The notes under the pieces were generated by a model. The model saw nothing but the letters and a program-made list of their open reading frames with translations. It had not been told where the DNA came from and searched no databases. Shown here one piece after another: positions 37,501 through 45,348 of a DNA stretch of 64,000 bases. Where the stretch lies: NCBI GenBank assembly GCA_000149265.1, contig CH000138.1:117482-181481 (forward strand), written 5' to 3'. Position numbers and translations under genes: made by a program. Numbering within the stretch: the stretch's first letter is position 1; every line of letters starts with the position of its first letter. This DNA comes from Ciona savignyi. Taxonomy: Eukaryota; Chordata; Ascidiacea; Phlebobranchia; Cionidae.

Positions 37501-40500
37501 ATAAGTTAATACTTTAAATTGCAACTGTAAACTACAACTACAGGTTTTTGTGTTTAAATTTTATATTGTTACCAAAGAACAAAGGTTTGGTGCAGGTGTG
37601 GTCCATGGTGACATATCAGGACCAGGACCTAAAAGCCCATTTCGGCAGCATATGCTACAATAAAAAGTGGCTAACGTCCCATATTAAATGTCTTCTATGT
37701 TAAAAGTATTTCACGTTTTTATATTGAGTGTTGTAAATGAGAACGAGTATTGTTCTATGAATAATGATAAACTTTTGGGAGTTGAATATAAGATATGGAG
37801 TGTTGAATGGAATATTCAAGTATCACTTGGACTTATACTCCACACATTTAAGATTTTGCTCCAGAAGTTGACTATTGATCCCAATTTCCATTTTTAATTT
37901 TTTTAGTGAGTGTTGAAAATGAGAGTATTGTTCTATAAATAATATTCAACTTTTTGGAGTTGAATAAGAGACGTAGTGTTGAATGTTGAATTTGGCTTAA
38001 GTTTTATTACTACAAATATTCAAGTATCACTTGGACTTATACTTTACACATTTTGCTCCAGAAGTTTGACTATTGATGTCAATTTCCATTTTTAATTCTT
38101 CTTCAGCTTCTTCCGTTCACTGTGGAGCAAGGATCACTCTCCAACAAATCCCAGATGATCCTCATCGTTTCGAAGATGCTGGGGGACAACGGGGAGGTGG
38201 TGTGTCCCGGGATCGCGAAGATGCGGCACCAGAGACGGAGCAAGATGGCGGCAGAGGAGCGATCCGCATCCGAAAAGGCGATAGAGTCGACGCGGAAAAG
38301 TTGGGCCGCTCTTTCCAACGATCCGGAGGACTCTTACAAAGGAAGATGGAAGATGCTCTCGGATCAGTCCGGATGCAGCTCCAACAAAGAGGACTCAGCG
38401 GTCACGCCTACCGACCGATTACTCATCAGTTTAAATATGGAGTTATCTCGAAATAAGAACAGCAACCAAACCAACGATCAGCTCCAGAATGAATCCAGTT
38501 GCCTCCTTTGGCACAACCCTTCTATATCATGGAAAGGAAAGCGGTTACAATGGCCAGAAGAGTTTAAATGGTGTGTTTATTGTATGAGGAAGTCGAACGG
38601 TCACAATACTGGAAGACACAATCCAACAATCATCGAATAAGTGCTGTTGATGAAGGTTTTTTTTCTCATTTTTCCCGCTAGCTGTTTTGCTATTGATTCT
38701 AAAGCGTATTACCTAGTCTGCTACCTTGCCACACAAAATATACAACAAATGAAAATTTCCGGCCAGTTTGGTATTGTACAATGTGTAGAAAGCTTGCTAG
38801 GAAATTGGACGACATAATCCTTTCCTCAGTGGGTAGAAACTTCTATTCGTCTAATAATATTAGCGTCATTTTAACCACCCTCGGGATACCATATGCACCA
38901 AATCTAAACAACATGCAGTGCTCGATTTTTTAGCTGGACCAATACCAAAGGTAAATTTGGGCCACACATACAATTTCATAAAGTTTCTGAGAAAAGTTGG
39001 ACCACCAAGTTACCATGCAAATGCAGATGGTAAGGCTTAATACCCAAGATAAATATAAGCAACTTTAATTATTTAAGCAATTCGGGTCTTTTTTGCAAGC
39101 TATACATAAGGTCTTTGACCAGAAAAAGATAGGCAAATAGAAAACATTCTAGGATTACTATTTGCTGTCCAAATTATGATTTACTATATTTGTAGATGTA
39201 TAACTTACTTTTAATCATTATACCTTTTACAGTTAATCATTTTACCCCTTGATGTAGGAGAACACACAGACCCATATGCCTTTACAGAAAATGTCCCCAT
39301 TTACATTCTCTCTGTTTAATGTTGCTTGTTTAGCTCATACCATTGTACCATCAAGGAAACTGCACTGCTGCATAATGCAAACTATATACACAGGAAGTTC
39401 TATAAAAGTATGCTGCACTAAAGGTGTATATATATTTATATTTATGCAAGCAAAATCAATTTTGGTGATACATGGCTTAAGATTTTGGTAGCACATATAA
39501 GTATTTAAAGTTTCATTGCGCTTTTTTACTTAGAGGCTGAAGTTGCCCAGGTCAAAATATTACTGAAACGTAATCATGACTGTTATGAGATCTATTTAGA
39601 GGGGCATGATTGAAAGTATACACTAGGCCCTGACAGATACTGATAGCGGCCGAACCACACTGATTGTAACTTAGCTGGGATGATATGTTTAACAGTCCTT
39701 GATAAATATCAACTTAAATTGTTATACTACAGCACCAGTACCAAAATATACTGCATATATGTGAAATTAAGTCAATAACAACGAAAAATAGAACTAATTA
39801 AATTATTGTTTCCCACAAATTTCCTGTTTCTATCACTGCAGAGAAGGAAAGGGCATGGGCAAAAAATAAAACAGCTGGCACAATTATTTTCCAAATATAC
39901 ATGCATTATACTGATTAGCCTCGTTAATGCAAAATCTAGCTATTAGTCACTAGAACGGGCTTATTTATTCACAGTAGCCATGACACCGAATATCTAGGTA
40001 AAATCAATAAAAAAATTGACTGCCAAGCTAAATTTTCTGAAAATAATGGAGAATGGATTGGGTGTTCATGTGATAATCGAACCAATGTCGTGTTTCAACC
40101 GACTTAAATAATTACAAACAACTCGCCTGTAATTGTATTTTTACATCTTAACAATGTGTGAAAAGTAACCTTTAATGAATCTTCTAACAATTGAAATTTA
40201 ATCTTTTAGGTTAATTGTTGATTGAATCAATGCCCCATTTTAAACCTAATATGCAAATTACCAACTACCAGTACTTACCTGTGTGAAAATAAAATTGACT
40301 TGAAAATAAAATTGACCTAGGTTAATTTTCTATCTTGGTCAAACTAAAAAAACTGACTATCTATATCAAATAAAACAAAAATCTGAAAATAACGAAAACA
40401 CAGAAAGAATTTGCAGGTAATAATCAAACCAACTGCACATTTTAAATGTAACTGCGGCGTGTAACATGGGATTTAAACGACATGCCAATAACAACAACTC

Positions 40501-43500
40501 ACCGGTATGGATCCGTTGTGTGTTTTCGTCTGTTGTTTTCTTCCTTTGTCAGTGGGACCCTTTTCCACAGCATGCTCCAATCCCAAGCCCCGCGAGCGAA
40601 CCCATTCGAGTCACCCCCCGCCTGTGAGGTGAACGTGTAATCCTGTCCGTTGATTACATCGATCAGAGGAACTGTGGTCACTTTCCTGTGGAAAAGGAAA
40701 GAAATTGTCCGGCCGGTTCGTCTGGCGGTTAAGTGTGTCGCCTTTCAATCGAAAGGTTGCCGGTGCGTCGCTAGCTAGTCGATTGTGTTCTTGAGCAAGG
40801 CACTTAACGGACATTGCCATAACACAGCAGATTATTGGGTTCTACCAAATTGAATGAACGTGTCTATCATCTACAACACACCGAAATAGCTTCGGTAACC
40901 CGATGATGGATGAGAGGTGATCTGACGATTGCCTGTGTGTTAACCCCCTTGGTTTTCCCATTCATGGGGATAAACATGAATATCCTATATTCCTATCCTA
41001 TCCTTAATATGACGGAATCACTGCACAATCTGTTGAAATAATCTAAATCTTCTGGTTACTCTGGTTGAAGTGGTAAATTAAGTTTTTAAATTTGCATGTT
41101 ACACAGGTTCTCTCTTGGATACAACAGTAACTTATTTAGCTAAATTTACTCACTGACTACCATTAGTTTAGTAACATTAATTACTTTGGTTACAAAAGTT
41201 GTACACTGGTTACCGTAGTTACAGTGGTAACTTACGTAACAAAAGTTATACTGCCAAATTTTTGTGTTTTGCAAGGTATAAGAACTTCCAAGAAAAAAAA
41301 TTAAGTTAAAGATTATTGATAATTATAACACCAAACTACTGATAATAATACACCCAACTATTTATAATAATACACCAAACTATTTACTTTATTTAATAGC
41401 CATCATAGCACAAATGGAGCACTTCATGATATTGCTGTGATTGAGTTGGTGGTAATAACACGATTAAAACCATCATTTCTACTCTCCAAATAACCAGTAT
41501 TGAGGGTGTACTTAGATGCAAATTATACCGACCTGTTCTTGACAATGGGCATAATGAGGGGGGGAAGCCAATTAGGAGCCACTTCGCAATGTGCGTCGAG
41601 GTACACCAGTATCCGACCCGTGCGGGGCTCGGATTTTTGAGCTCCGATGCATCGGGCCCGTATTAACCCTTCTCTACGCTCGTTACGGTAAAGCTTAACA
41701 AGCCCTTGGAATCGTTGGATGTACTTGGTCAACTTTAGACCCAAATGCTCTGAAGAAATAAACAAAACGGGCTAAATGGAGGTTTATACTATTTGCTCAT
41801 TAGCTGCTTAGTAAATTCAGGCATACACTTTATACTAATATGCAGTTTACCAATTAGCTGCTTGGTAAATGCAGGCATACACTTTATACTAATATGCAGT
41901 TTACCAATTAGCTGCTTGGTAAATTTAGGCATACACTTTATATACTAATATGCAGTTTACCAATTAGCTGCTTGGTAAATTTAGGCATACACTTTATACT
42001 AATATGCAGTTTATTAATTAGCTGCTTGGTAAATACAATCATACACTTTATACTAATATGCAGTTTGCTCATTAACTGACTAGTAAGGGCAGTCATACAA
42101 TATGCATTTAGCTACAAATACACAATGTAAAAGAAGATTTGCACCAAGATATTTTGCATAATATTAGCCATACAAATGTGCTCCTGTTTAGAAATGCTTT
42201 AATTGCAGTATTCCTTTATTTATTTTAAAAGTTTTAAATTAATAAACAAAATTAGAGCTCAATAGTATCAACTATCAAGTAATTTGTTTATGTTCCAAAA
42301 TGCATCACAGCAACTAACTTTACAGTCATTAGTATAAACCAAAACAAATACTTTTACATAGTATACACACAGAAGAAGCTTATAATACAATGTGTGGTTA
42401 CCATCTAACTATACAATTGTAATAACCAAATTTAAAACTTTGCTTACTTTGAGCCCTAAAGGTGGATATTTATACCAATCATTGGAGCTACTTTATCATA
42501 TTACCGTTAGTGCCTCCGTCATTTAATACGTGGATAATATTAAAGTTGCACATATTACGTGCAATCTCAATATGTAGCACATACATAGAAGTTTTAAAAC
42601 AAAACATTTCTTTATTTCATTACCATGTGACATGATATATACAAATACAACAAATATATGAAAAAAGTTAACATACCAGTAGGTCAACTTGTTTTAAATA
42701 TAAGCTAACAGAATGAGTTTAATTATTTTTGATAATTTTTATGGAAATGCTTTTTTCTCATTGTATTTGGATAACCTAAACCCATGTTACAATGTCCTGG
42801 ATTGCTGTGCAGTTATTTCATAGTACGATTTTATAAAGTGTTAGAAATTCGGCAGGGAAAAACTAAACAAACAGCAGCATCATATTACCAGTGCTGAAAA
42901 CAAAGTGTTTATGGGGCAACGTTAACCAATTGTTAACGAAAATCCCCAAAAGCAGGTCTTAACTTGTCGAAATTTCACAAATGCAAATATATTAACTTTT
43001 AAGTAGCTAATATCAATCCATTTATTCTGAACGATTTATTTAAATCACAATTCTAGTGATAATTTTTTAATTTTTTTAATCTTTTTATTATTTTTCCCAG
43101 CATTTAACCGTTTAGTTGCCTGGGTCTTTTTCCAGGATCATACCTTAAGATTTTTTGTTTTTTCCATAATTTAAATAATTATTTTTTTCGAAAGTGTCCA
43201 CATTTTATCCTGTAGCGCTGCTACCATTTTTTCAGGACTGCGTATCTCTTAAGCTATTTTAATTTCATACATTTTTAATGAATGTAAGTGTCTGTGTTCT
43301 ACAATCTTTAAAGTCACCAAATTTTTATTATTTTCAAGCACTGCATATTACCTTTATTGCTGCGGTCATCAATCATGATTATCTCATGCAAGAGCTTCTT
43401 AGGGGTGAGGTTGATGACAGAGTGTACGGTCCTCATCAGTGTGGACCACCCTTCGTTGTGAAACACGATGATAACGCTGATGTCTGGCAAGTCGTCAGGA

Positions 43501-44697
43501 TATTCCCAATGTCTGCATCTGTAGATGAAACACTTTCATTACATGGATTCCCCTTTTTCTGATAAAAATATATAAAAATAGATAATTTTATGAAAACAAA
43601 TGATGTTTTTTTTATACTTTGTTCCAGGTGTAGAATAGCATATTCACTTAAAAAAACCATAACGGTTATTACTAAATACAATAAAGCATTTTTTGGTAAA
43701 AAATTGTTAATTGTTTTTATTAATTTTTTTCATTAAATATGCTAAGTTGTTAGCTAGTCGATTATGTTCTTGCTCATAGCACTTAGCAGACATCGCCTGA
43801 ACCTAGTGAAGAAATGGCTTATACTGAAAGAAAGTTGTAATCATGTACAACACACTGCAAAAGCTTCAGTAACCCAACTGTGGGCATGAGGAAATCTAAT
43901 ACCAGTGCATTAAAACTTCTTCGTTTTTTCTCAGTAAAAAAAAAATACCCAACACCCCCGCCCCACAATTGGAAAACATCTTACTCATCATGACGAAGGT
44001 CTTTCGGCAGCCGGTCCAACGAAATCTTATCACTGTTGACCATATTGAATCCAAACTCCTTTATCGACGCTTCAACGGCCTCCTTTTCGTCCGAAGTGGC
44101 ATGTACCGCTGCCCCATACTCTCCAGGCCCCGATCTTTTTGCTAGCTGGGTTTCATAATTCCCGAGGGTCCTCCAGTTCAGCTTGGGGTATTCCGAATAT
44201 TCCACGTGGGGTTTTTTCGGGGCTTTTACAACGGCGGGTTCGAACTTAATGTGATTGATTGAATGCTTGCTTCCGTCTTTTAAGTTTACCTCCCCACCCC
44301 ATCTACGGCGGGAAAATCCTCGTGGTCATTGTCGCTATTTTTTCCCTTGTTCACTGGTGCAAAATCATCTCTTTCAAATGGAGCTCTGGTCTTTGTAGAA
44401 AAAAAGAATATTGAGTGTAAATAGTTTGGTTTCAATTACACAACTCTTCGGCTACCGTAAGACCGCAGACACTTTGCTTTTGAGCTATTCGGCCTGGTCA
44501 TTGTAAGCTTTATATTTTCCTTTATATACTTTTAGATTAAATATTTAAATGTAAGAAAAATTAAAAAAAAATATCTAACCTTTATACATTTCAACTCTTA
44601 CCTCTTTTTTAAACGTTTTTGGGAGATATGTAAATAAGAAAATGGAAATGACCAACGCAATTCCGAGTTTTACCACAAATCCAATTTTAATTCTCAT
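19577..44697 (-). CDS. GALNT7: Polypeptide N-acetylgalactosaminyltransferase 7 (12 exons, complete)
   Basis: Golgi type II membrane enzyme that transfers GalNAc from UDP-GalNAc to Ser/Thr of (already glycosylated) mucin-type substrates. Exons: 44602-44697, 44307-44390, 43985-44244, 43352-43518, 41533-41749, 40503-40685, 29098-29215, 28243-28365, 27586-27690, 25567-25680, 21786-22010, 19577-19711; sum 1827 nt, in frame, about 608 aa (human GALNT7 is 657). The start MRIKIGF followed by a hydrophobic anchor matches the human N-terminus MRLKIGF. The stem holds IKEFGFNMV and ISLDRL. The catalytic domain has [19 protein letters not shown], the metal-binding DxH as DAH (about residues 254-256, in [11 protein letters not shown]), [25 protein letters not shown] and WGGENFE (about 365-371). 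A C-terminal ricin-type lectin domain spans about 490-608 ([30 protein letters not shown]). DAH rather than DSH and the overall wording fit GALNT7. A lone acceptor 17 nt before the ATG suggests trans-splicing. Its large intron (29216-40502) holds another gene on the plus strand. Confidence 0.95.
19712..21785. other. GALNT7 intron 11
   Basis: No gene seen. Contains SINE scraps near 20270-20560 and the hAT-type element at 20609, then AT-rich DNA. Confidence 0.5.
20609..20842. mobile_element. hAT-type non-autonomous element
   Basis: Ends CAATGGTTCCCAAACTTTA and CCCACTTTGGGAACTACTG; perfect 8-bp target duplication GCCCAGAC at 20601-20608 and 20843-20850. 234 bp. Confidence 0.85.
22044..22253 (+). 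mobile_element. MITE (GGGGCAACACTAAAAGGAGG family) with perfect 8-bp target duplication
   Basis: Starts GGGGAAAACTAAATGGAGGG and ends CCCCTCCTTTTAGTATTGCC-C. Flanked by AACCTGAC at 22036-22043 and 22254-22261. It sits in GALNT7 intron 10, 33 bp from the acceptor side of exon 11. Confidence 0.85.
23114..23299 (-). mobile_element. MITE (same family) with perfect 8-bp target duplication, one end truncated
   Basis: Starts GGGGCAACGCTAAAGGGAGG; ends CAGTTTCCCGCTTTTCC, lacking the last part of the repeat. AAATTCAA flanks it at 23106-23113 and 23300-23307. Confidence 0.8.
23401..23493 (+). mobile_element. Second, short tRNA-derived SINE with A-rich tail
   Basis: A box TGGCTGAATGGTTAGCGCG and B box GGATTCGAAACTTGG, followed by TCGGT and a run of A. 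Diverged relatives occur near 2670-2757, 7345-7450, 17162-17222 and 50788-50935, so it is a family rather than a tRNA gene. Confidence 0.65.
24085..24156 (+). tRNA. tRNA-Pro (anticodon AGG)
   Basis: A 72-nt cloverleaf. The acceptor stem GGCCTGT pairs with ACAGGCC, discriminator C at 24156. The anticodon stem CTCGC/GCGAG encloses loop TTAGGGT, giving AGG (decodes CCT). The B box is GGTTCAAATCC, inside a perfect T stem. A pol III T-run starts at 24160. It lies in GALNT7 intron 10 on the opposite strand. All stems are paired, unlike the SINE heads in this window, so it should be a working gene. Confidence 0.95.
24690..25174. mobile_element. hAT-type non-autonomous element inserted in a SINE
   Basis: Terminal inverted repeats CAGCGGTTCCCAAACTTT and AGTTTGGGAACCGCTG; perfect 8-bp target duplication CACTAACC at 24682-24689 and 25175-25182. 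485 bp, with GC-rich ends and no coding frame. It splits a minus-strand tRNA-derived SINE (24523-24689 plus 25175-25235). Confidence 0.9.
27285..27577 (+). mobile_element. tRNA-derived SINE next to GALNT7 exon 9
   Basis: Head GTCCGGCCGGTTAGTCTGG, B box GGTTGCAGGTTCGAAACTGG, tail ATCCTATCCTATCC. The tail ends about 7 bases from the exon 9 splice donor (27584-27585 on the minus strand). Confidence 0.85.
27716..27972 (+). mobile_element. tRNA-derived SINE, diverged
   Basis: Head with GGGTTGCAGATTCGAAACTG, body ATACACAACACACTGCAATA, tail ATAAACATGAATATCCTATG; it flanks GALNT7 exon 9 on the other side. Confidence 0.7.
28380..28436 (-). mobile_element. SINE 3' fragment with a 25-bp target duplication covering the GALNT7 exon 8 acceptor
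   Basis: SINE tail only (GGATAGGAGGATATTCATGT to GGGGGTTAACACA). The flanks 28355-28379 and 28437-28461 are the same 25 bases with one change, and each contains the splice acceptor and first bases of GALNT7 exon 8 (CATATCTGAAAATAACC and CATATCTGTAAATAACC). Confidence 0.9.
28497..28816 (-). mobile_element. tRNA-derived SINE, near full length, in GALNT7 intron 7
   Basis: AGGATAGGATAGGATATTTT tail, body CTTGCCCAAGGACACAACCG, and head with GACCAGTTTCGAACCTGCAA. Confidence 0.85.
28917..29075 (+). mobile_element. SINE remnant
   Basis: Diverged body: GCACTTAATGGACATTTCCC and ACTGTCCATGTGATAA; it abuts GALNT7 exon 7 within about 20 bases. Confidence 0.5.
31033..31332 (+). other. Unexplained open frame, possible exon
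   Basis: An open frame of 99 codons without an early ATG, ending in TAG at 31332. It reads protein-like and basic ([48 protein letters not shown]). A possible acceptor CTAAG lies at its left edge. It sits in the large GALNT7 intron. No family is recognised and chance is possible. Confidence 0.25.
32240..32690 (+). mobile_element. Rearranged cluster of the same MITE family
   Basis: The left end AAACTAAAAGGAGGGAAAG occurs twice (about 32249 and 32339), and the right end with the flank TTGCCAACGCCAACGT occurs twice (about 32465-32525 and 32600-32665), so parts of the element are duplicated. Confidence 0.65.
33636..38640 (+). CDS. Nested multi-exon gene of unknown function, probable nuclear protein with CtBP-type motif
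   Basis: Not recognised. It lies on the plus strand inside the large intron of minus-strand GALNT7. ATG at 33636 (ACAAATGG context) follows an acceptor at 33609, perhaps a trans-splice site. Exons: 33636-33987, 35086-35270, 36815-36976, possibly a 12-nt exon 37596-37607, and 38107-38640 (stop TAA). The first intron has a GC-AG boundary (AAAG|GCAAGT), and the reading frame is kept across it. Visible parts: [10 protein letters not shown] near residues 10-20, carrying the PxDLS consensus that binds CtBP corepressors; a Pro/basic stretch with [10 protein letters not shown] and [11 protein letters not shown] that could act as nuclear signals; conserved-looking blocks [20 protein letters not shown] and [20 protein letters not shown]; and a tail with WCVYCMRK. 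A transcriptional regulator is a reasonable guess from the PTDLS and basic motifs only. Confidence 0.6.
34078..34200 (-). mobile_element. SINE 3' part in intron 1 of the nested gene
   Basis: AGGATAAGATAG tail then ATATTCATGTTTATACCCGT and GCACACGTAAAATCGTCAAA; no tRNA head. Confidence 0.65.
34855..34926 (+). pseudogene. tRNA-like sequence, probable tRNA pseudogene
   Basis: Full tRNA geometry of 72 nt: acceptor stem GCTTCGG/TCGAGGC with two wobbles, D arm GCTC...GAGC, A box TAGCTCAATGGTCAGAGCG, then a T run downstream. The anticodon and T stems pair badly, position 33 is C not T, and the B box (GGCTTCGATTC) is off consensus. If read as a tRNA the anticodon would be GTT. No SINE body follows. 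Confidence 0.5.
35935..36100 (+). repeat. Tandem duplication of about 80 bp in intron 2 of the nested gene
   Basis: ACATGCAAAATATTTCAAA and ATAGATCATCTTTAACGAAA both occur twice, about 80 bases apart. Confidence 0.8.
37270..37354 (+). repeat. Tandem repeat of about 39 bp, two copies
   Basis: ACACGGGAAAACACCATCAG then CCCAAGGGGAAACA occurs twice in a row. Confidence 0.8.
37721..38106 (+). repeat. Tandem duplication of about 190 bp ending at the last acceptor of the nested gene
   Basis: Units near 37721-37905 and 37906-38100 share GTATTGTTCTAT, AAGTATCACTTGGACTTATA and CAATTTCCATTTTTAATT. The second unit runs straight into the acceptor at 38106. Confidence 0.75.
38748..39316 (+). other. Coding-like segments after the nested gene
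   Basis: One frame near 38750-38937 reads [19 protein letters not shown] and stops. Another, 38864-39028, reads [39 protein letters not shown] and ends at a donor-like G|GTAAGG. After an acceptor-like GATGTAG at 39259 a frame reads [20 protein letters not shown] and stops. They could be further exons, an alternative 3' end, or remnants of a second gene. Not recognised. Confidence 0.3.
39320..40502. other. Right part of the large GALNT7 intron
   Basis: Nothing recognised on either strand. Confidence 0.5.
40709..41008 (+). mobile_element. tRNA-derived SINE, near full length, 20 bases from GALNT7 exon 6
   Basis: Head TGTCCGGCCGGTTCGTCTGG, a B box shortened to GGTTGCCGGTGCG, body, and tail ATCCTATATTCCTATCCTAT. 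Confidence 0.85.
41787..42078 (+). repeat. 54-bp tandem repeat, about 5-6 copies, in GALNT7 intron 4
   Basis: Unit: GCAGTTTACCAATTAGCTGC, TTGGTAAATTTAGGCATACA, CTTTATACTAATAT, with few changes between copies. Confidence 0.88.
43748..43906 (+). mobile_element. SINE fragment in GALNT7 intron 3
   Basis: Body words TAGCTAGTCGATTATGTTC and TACAACACACTGCAAAAGC; head and tail are absent. Confidence 0.6.
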
Positions 44698-45342
44698 TTT
44701 TCTTTCGTCGGCAGCTGAAAAACTTCAGCTTTAAATCATATCTTCAGTGCCAAATCCAATACGTGACCAACAACAAGCTATCGAAAAAACGACGTGTTAT
44801 AGAAAAAATATAAGATATCTATGAATAAAATTACTATCAGTCTAGGTGATTCCCCGGTCACACGCTGTTGATTCAAGAAAAATGCTGACACGTTTTTTGG
44901 GATAAGATAGGATTTTCATGTTTATCCGTGTGAATAGGAAAATCAATTAGGTTAACACACGGGCATTCGTCAGATAACCCCCCCACAGTCGGGGTACTGG
45001 AGCTATTGCTCTTTGTTGTGTATGATTCATGCGTTCCTTCAATTTAGTAGAACACATTAATCTGCTGAGCTCAGGGCTCAGCCTCAGGCAATGTTTGTTA
45101 TGTATCTTGCCCAACCCAAGGACACAGCCGACTAGCTAGAGTATATCTTGATAGTTCTTGGAATAAAAAACACAGCACACAGCTAATGTTTAAGTAGGTG
45201 CAAAAATCCAGATCATGGATAGTAGTAGCGATCATTTTTTGTGAAATCTCTGTTAATTATTTGGTCTTTATATCTTGACAGGTCTTGGAATAAAAAACAC
45301 AGCACACAGCTTGTGTTTAATTAGGTGCAAAAAATCCAGATC
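44698..45342. promoter_or_regulatory. Divergent promoter region between GALNT7 and EXOSC10
   Basis: 645 bp separate the two start codons, which point away from each other. It contains the GALNT7 lone acceptor (AG at 44715-44716 on the minus strand), a SINE on the minus strand (about 44900-45141) and the tandem duplication of the EXOSC10 start region. No TATA box was singled out. Confidence 0.6.
44900..45141 (-). mobile_element. SINE in the GALNT7-EXOSC10 promoter interval
   Basis: Tail GATAAGATAGGATTTTCATG, body ACACGGGCATTCGTCAGATA, up to ACACAGCCGACTAGCTAGA; the tRNA head is missing. Confidence 0.75.
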
Positions 45343-45348
45343 ATGGAT
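45142..45348 (+). repeat. Tandem duplication of the EXOSC10 start region
   Basis: Blocks 45142-45220 and 45269-45348 share TATATCTTGA, GGAATAAAAAACACAGCACA, GGTGCAAAAA and ATCCAGATCATGGAT. The ATG at 45215 in the first copy opens only MDSSSDHFL then stops at 45242-45244. The second copy carries the real start at 45343. Confidence 0.85.

Noticed and set aside
37596-37607. 12-nt exon VWSM in the nested gene
   Set aside because: Possible in phase, but an exon this short cannot be supported from sequence alone; kept only as a doubt in the gene entry.
38073-38456. Plus-strand frame rich in Arg/Gly/Asp over the last exon of the nested gene
   Set aside because: The other frame joins in phase with the upstream exon and has better composition.
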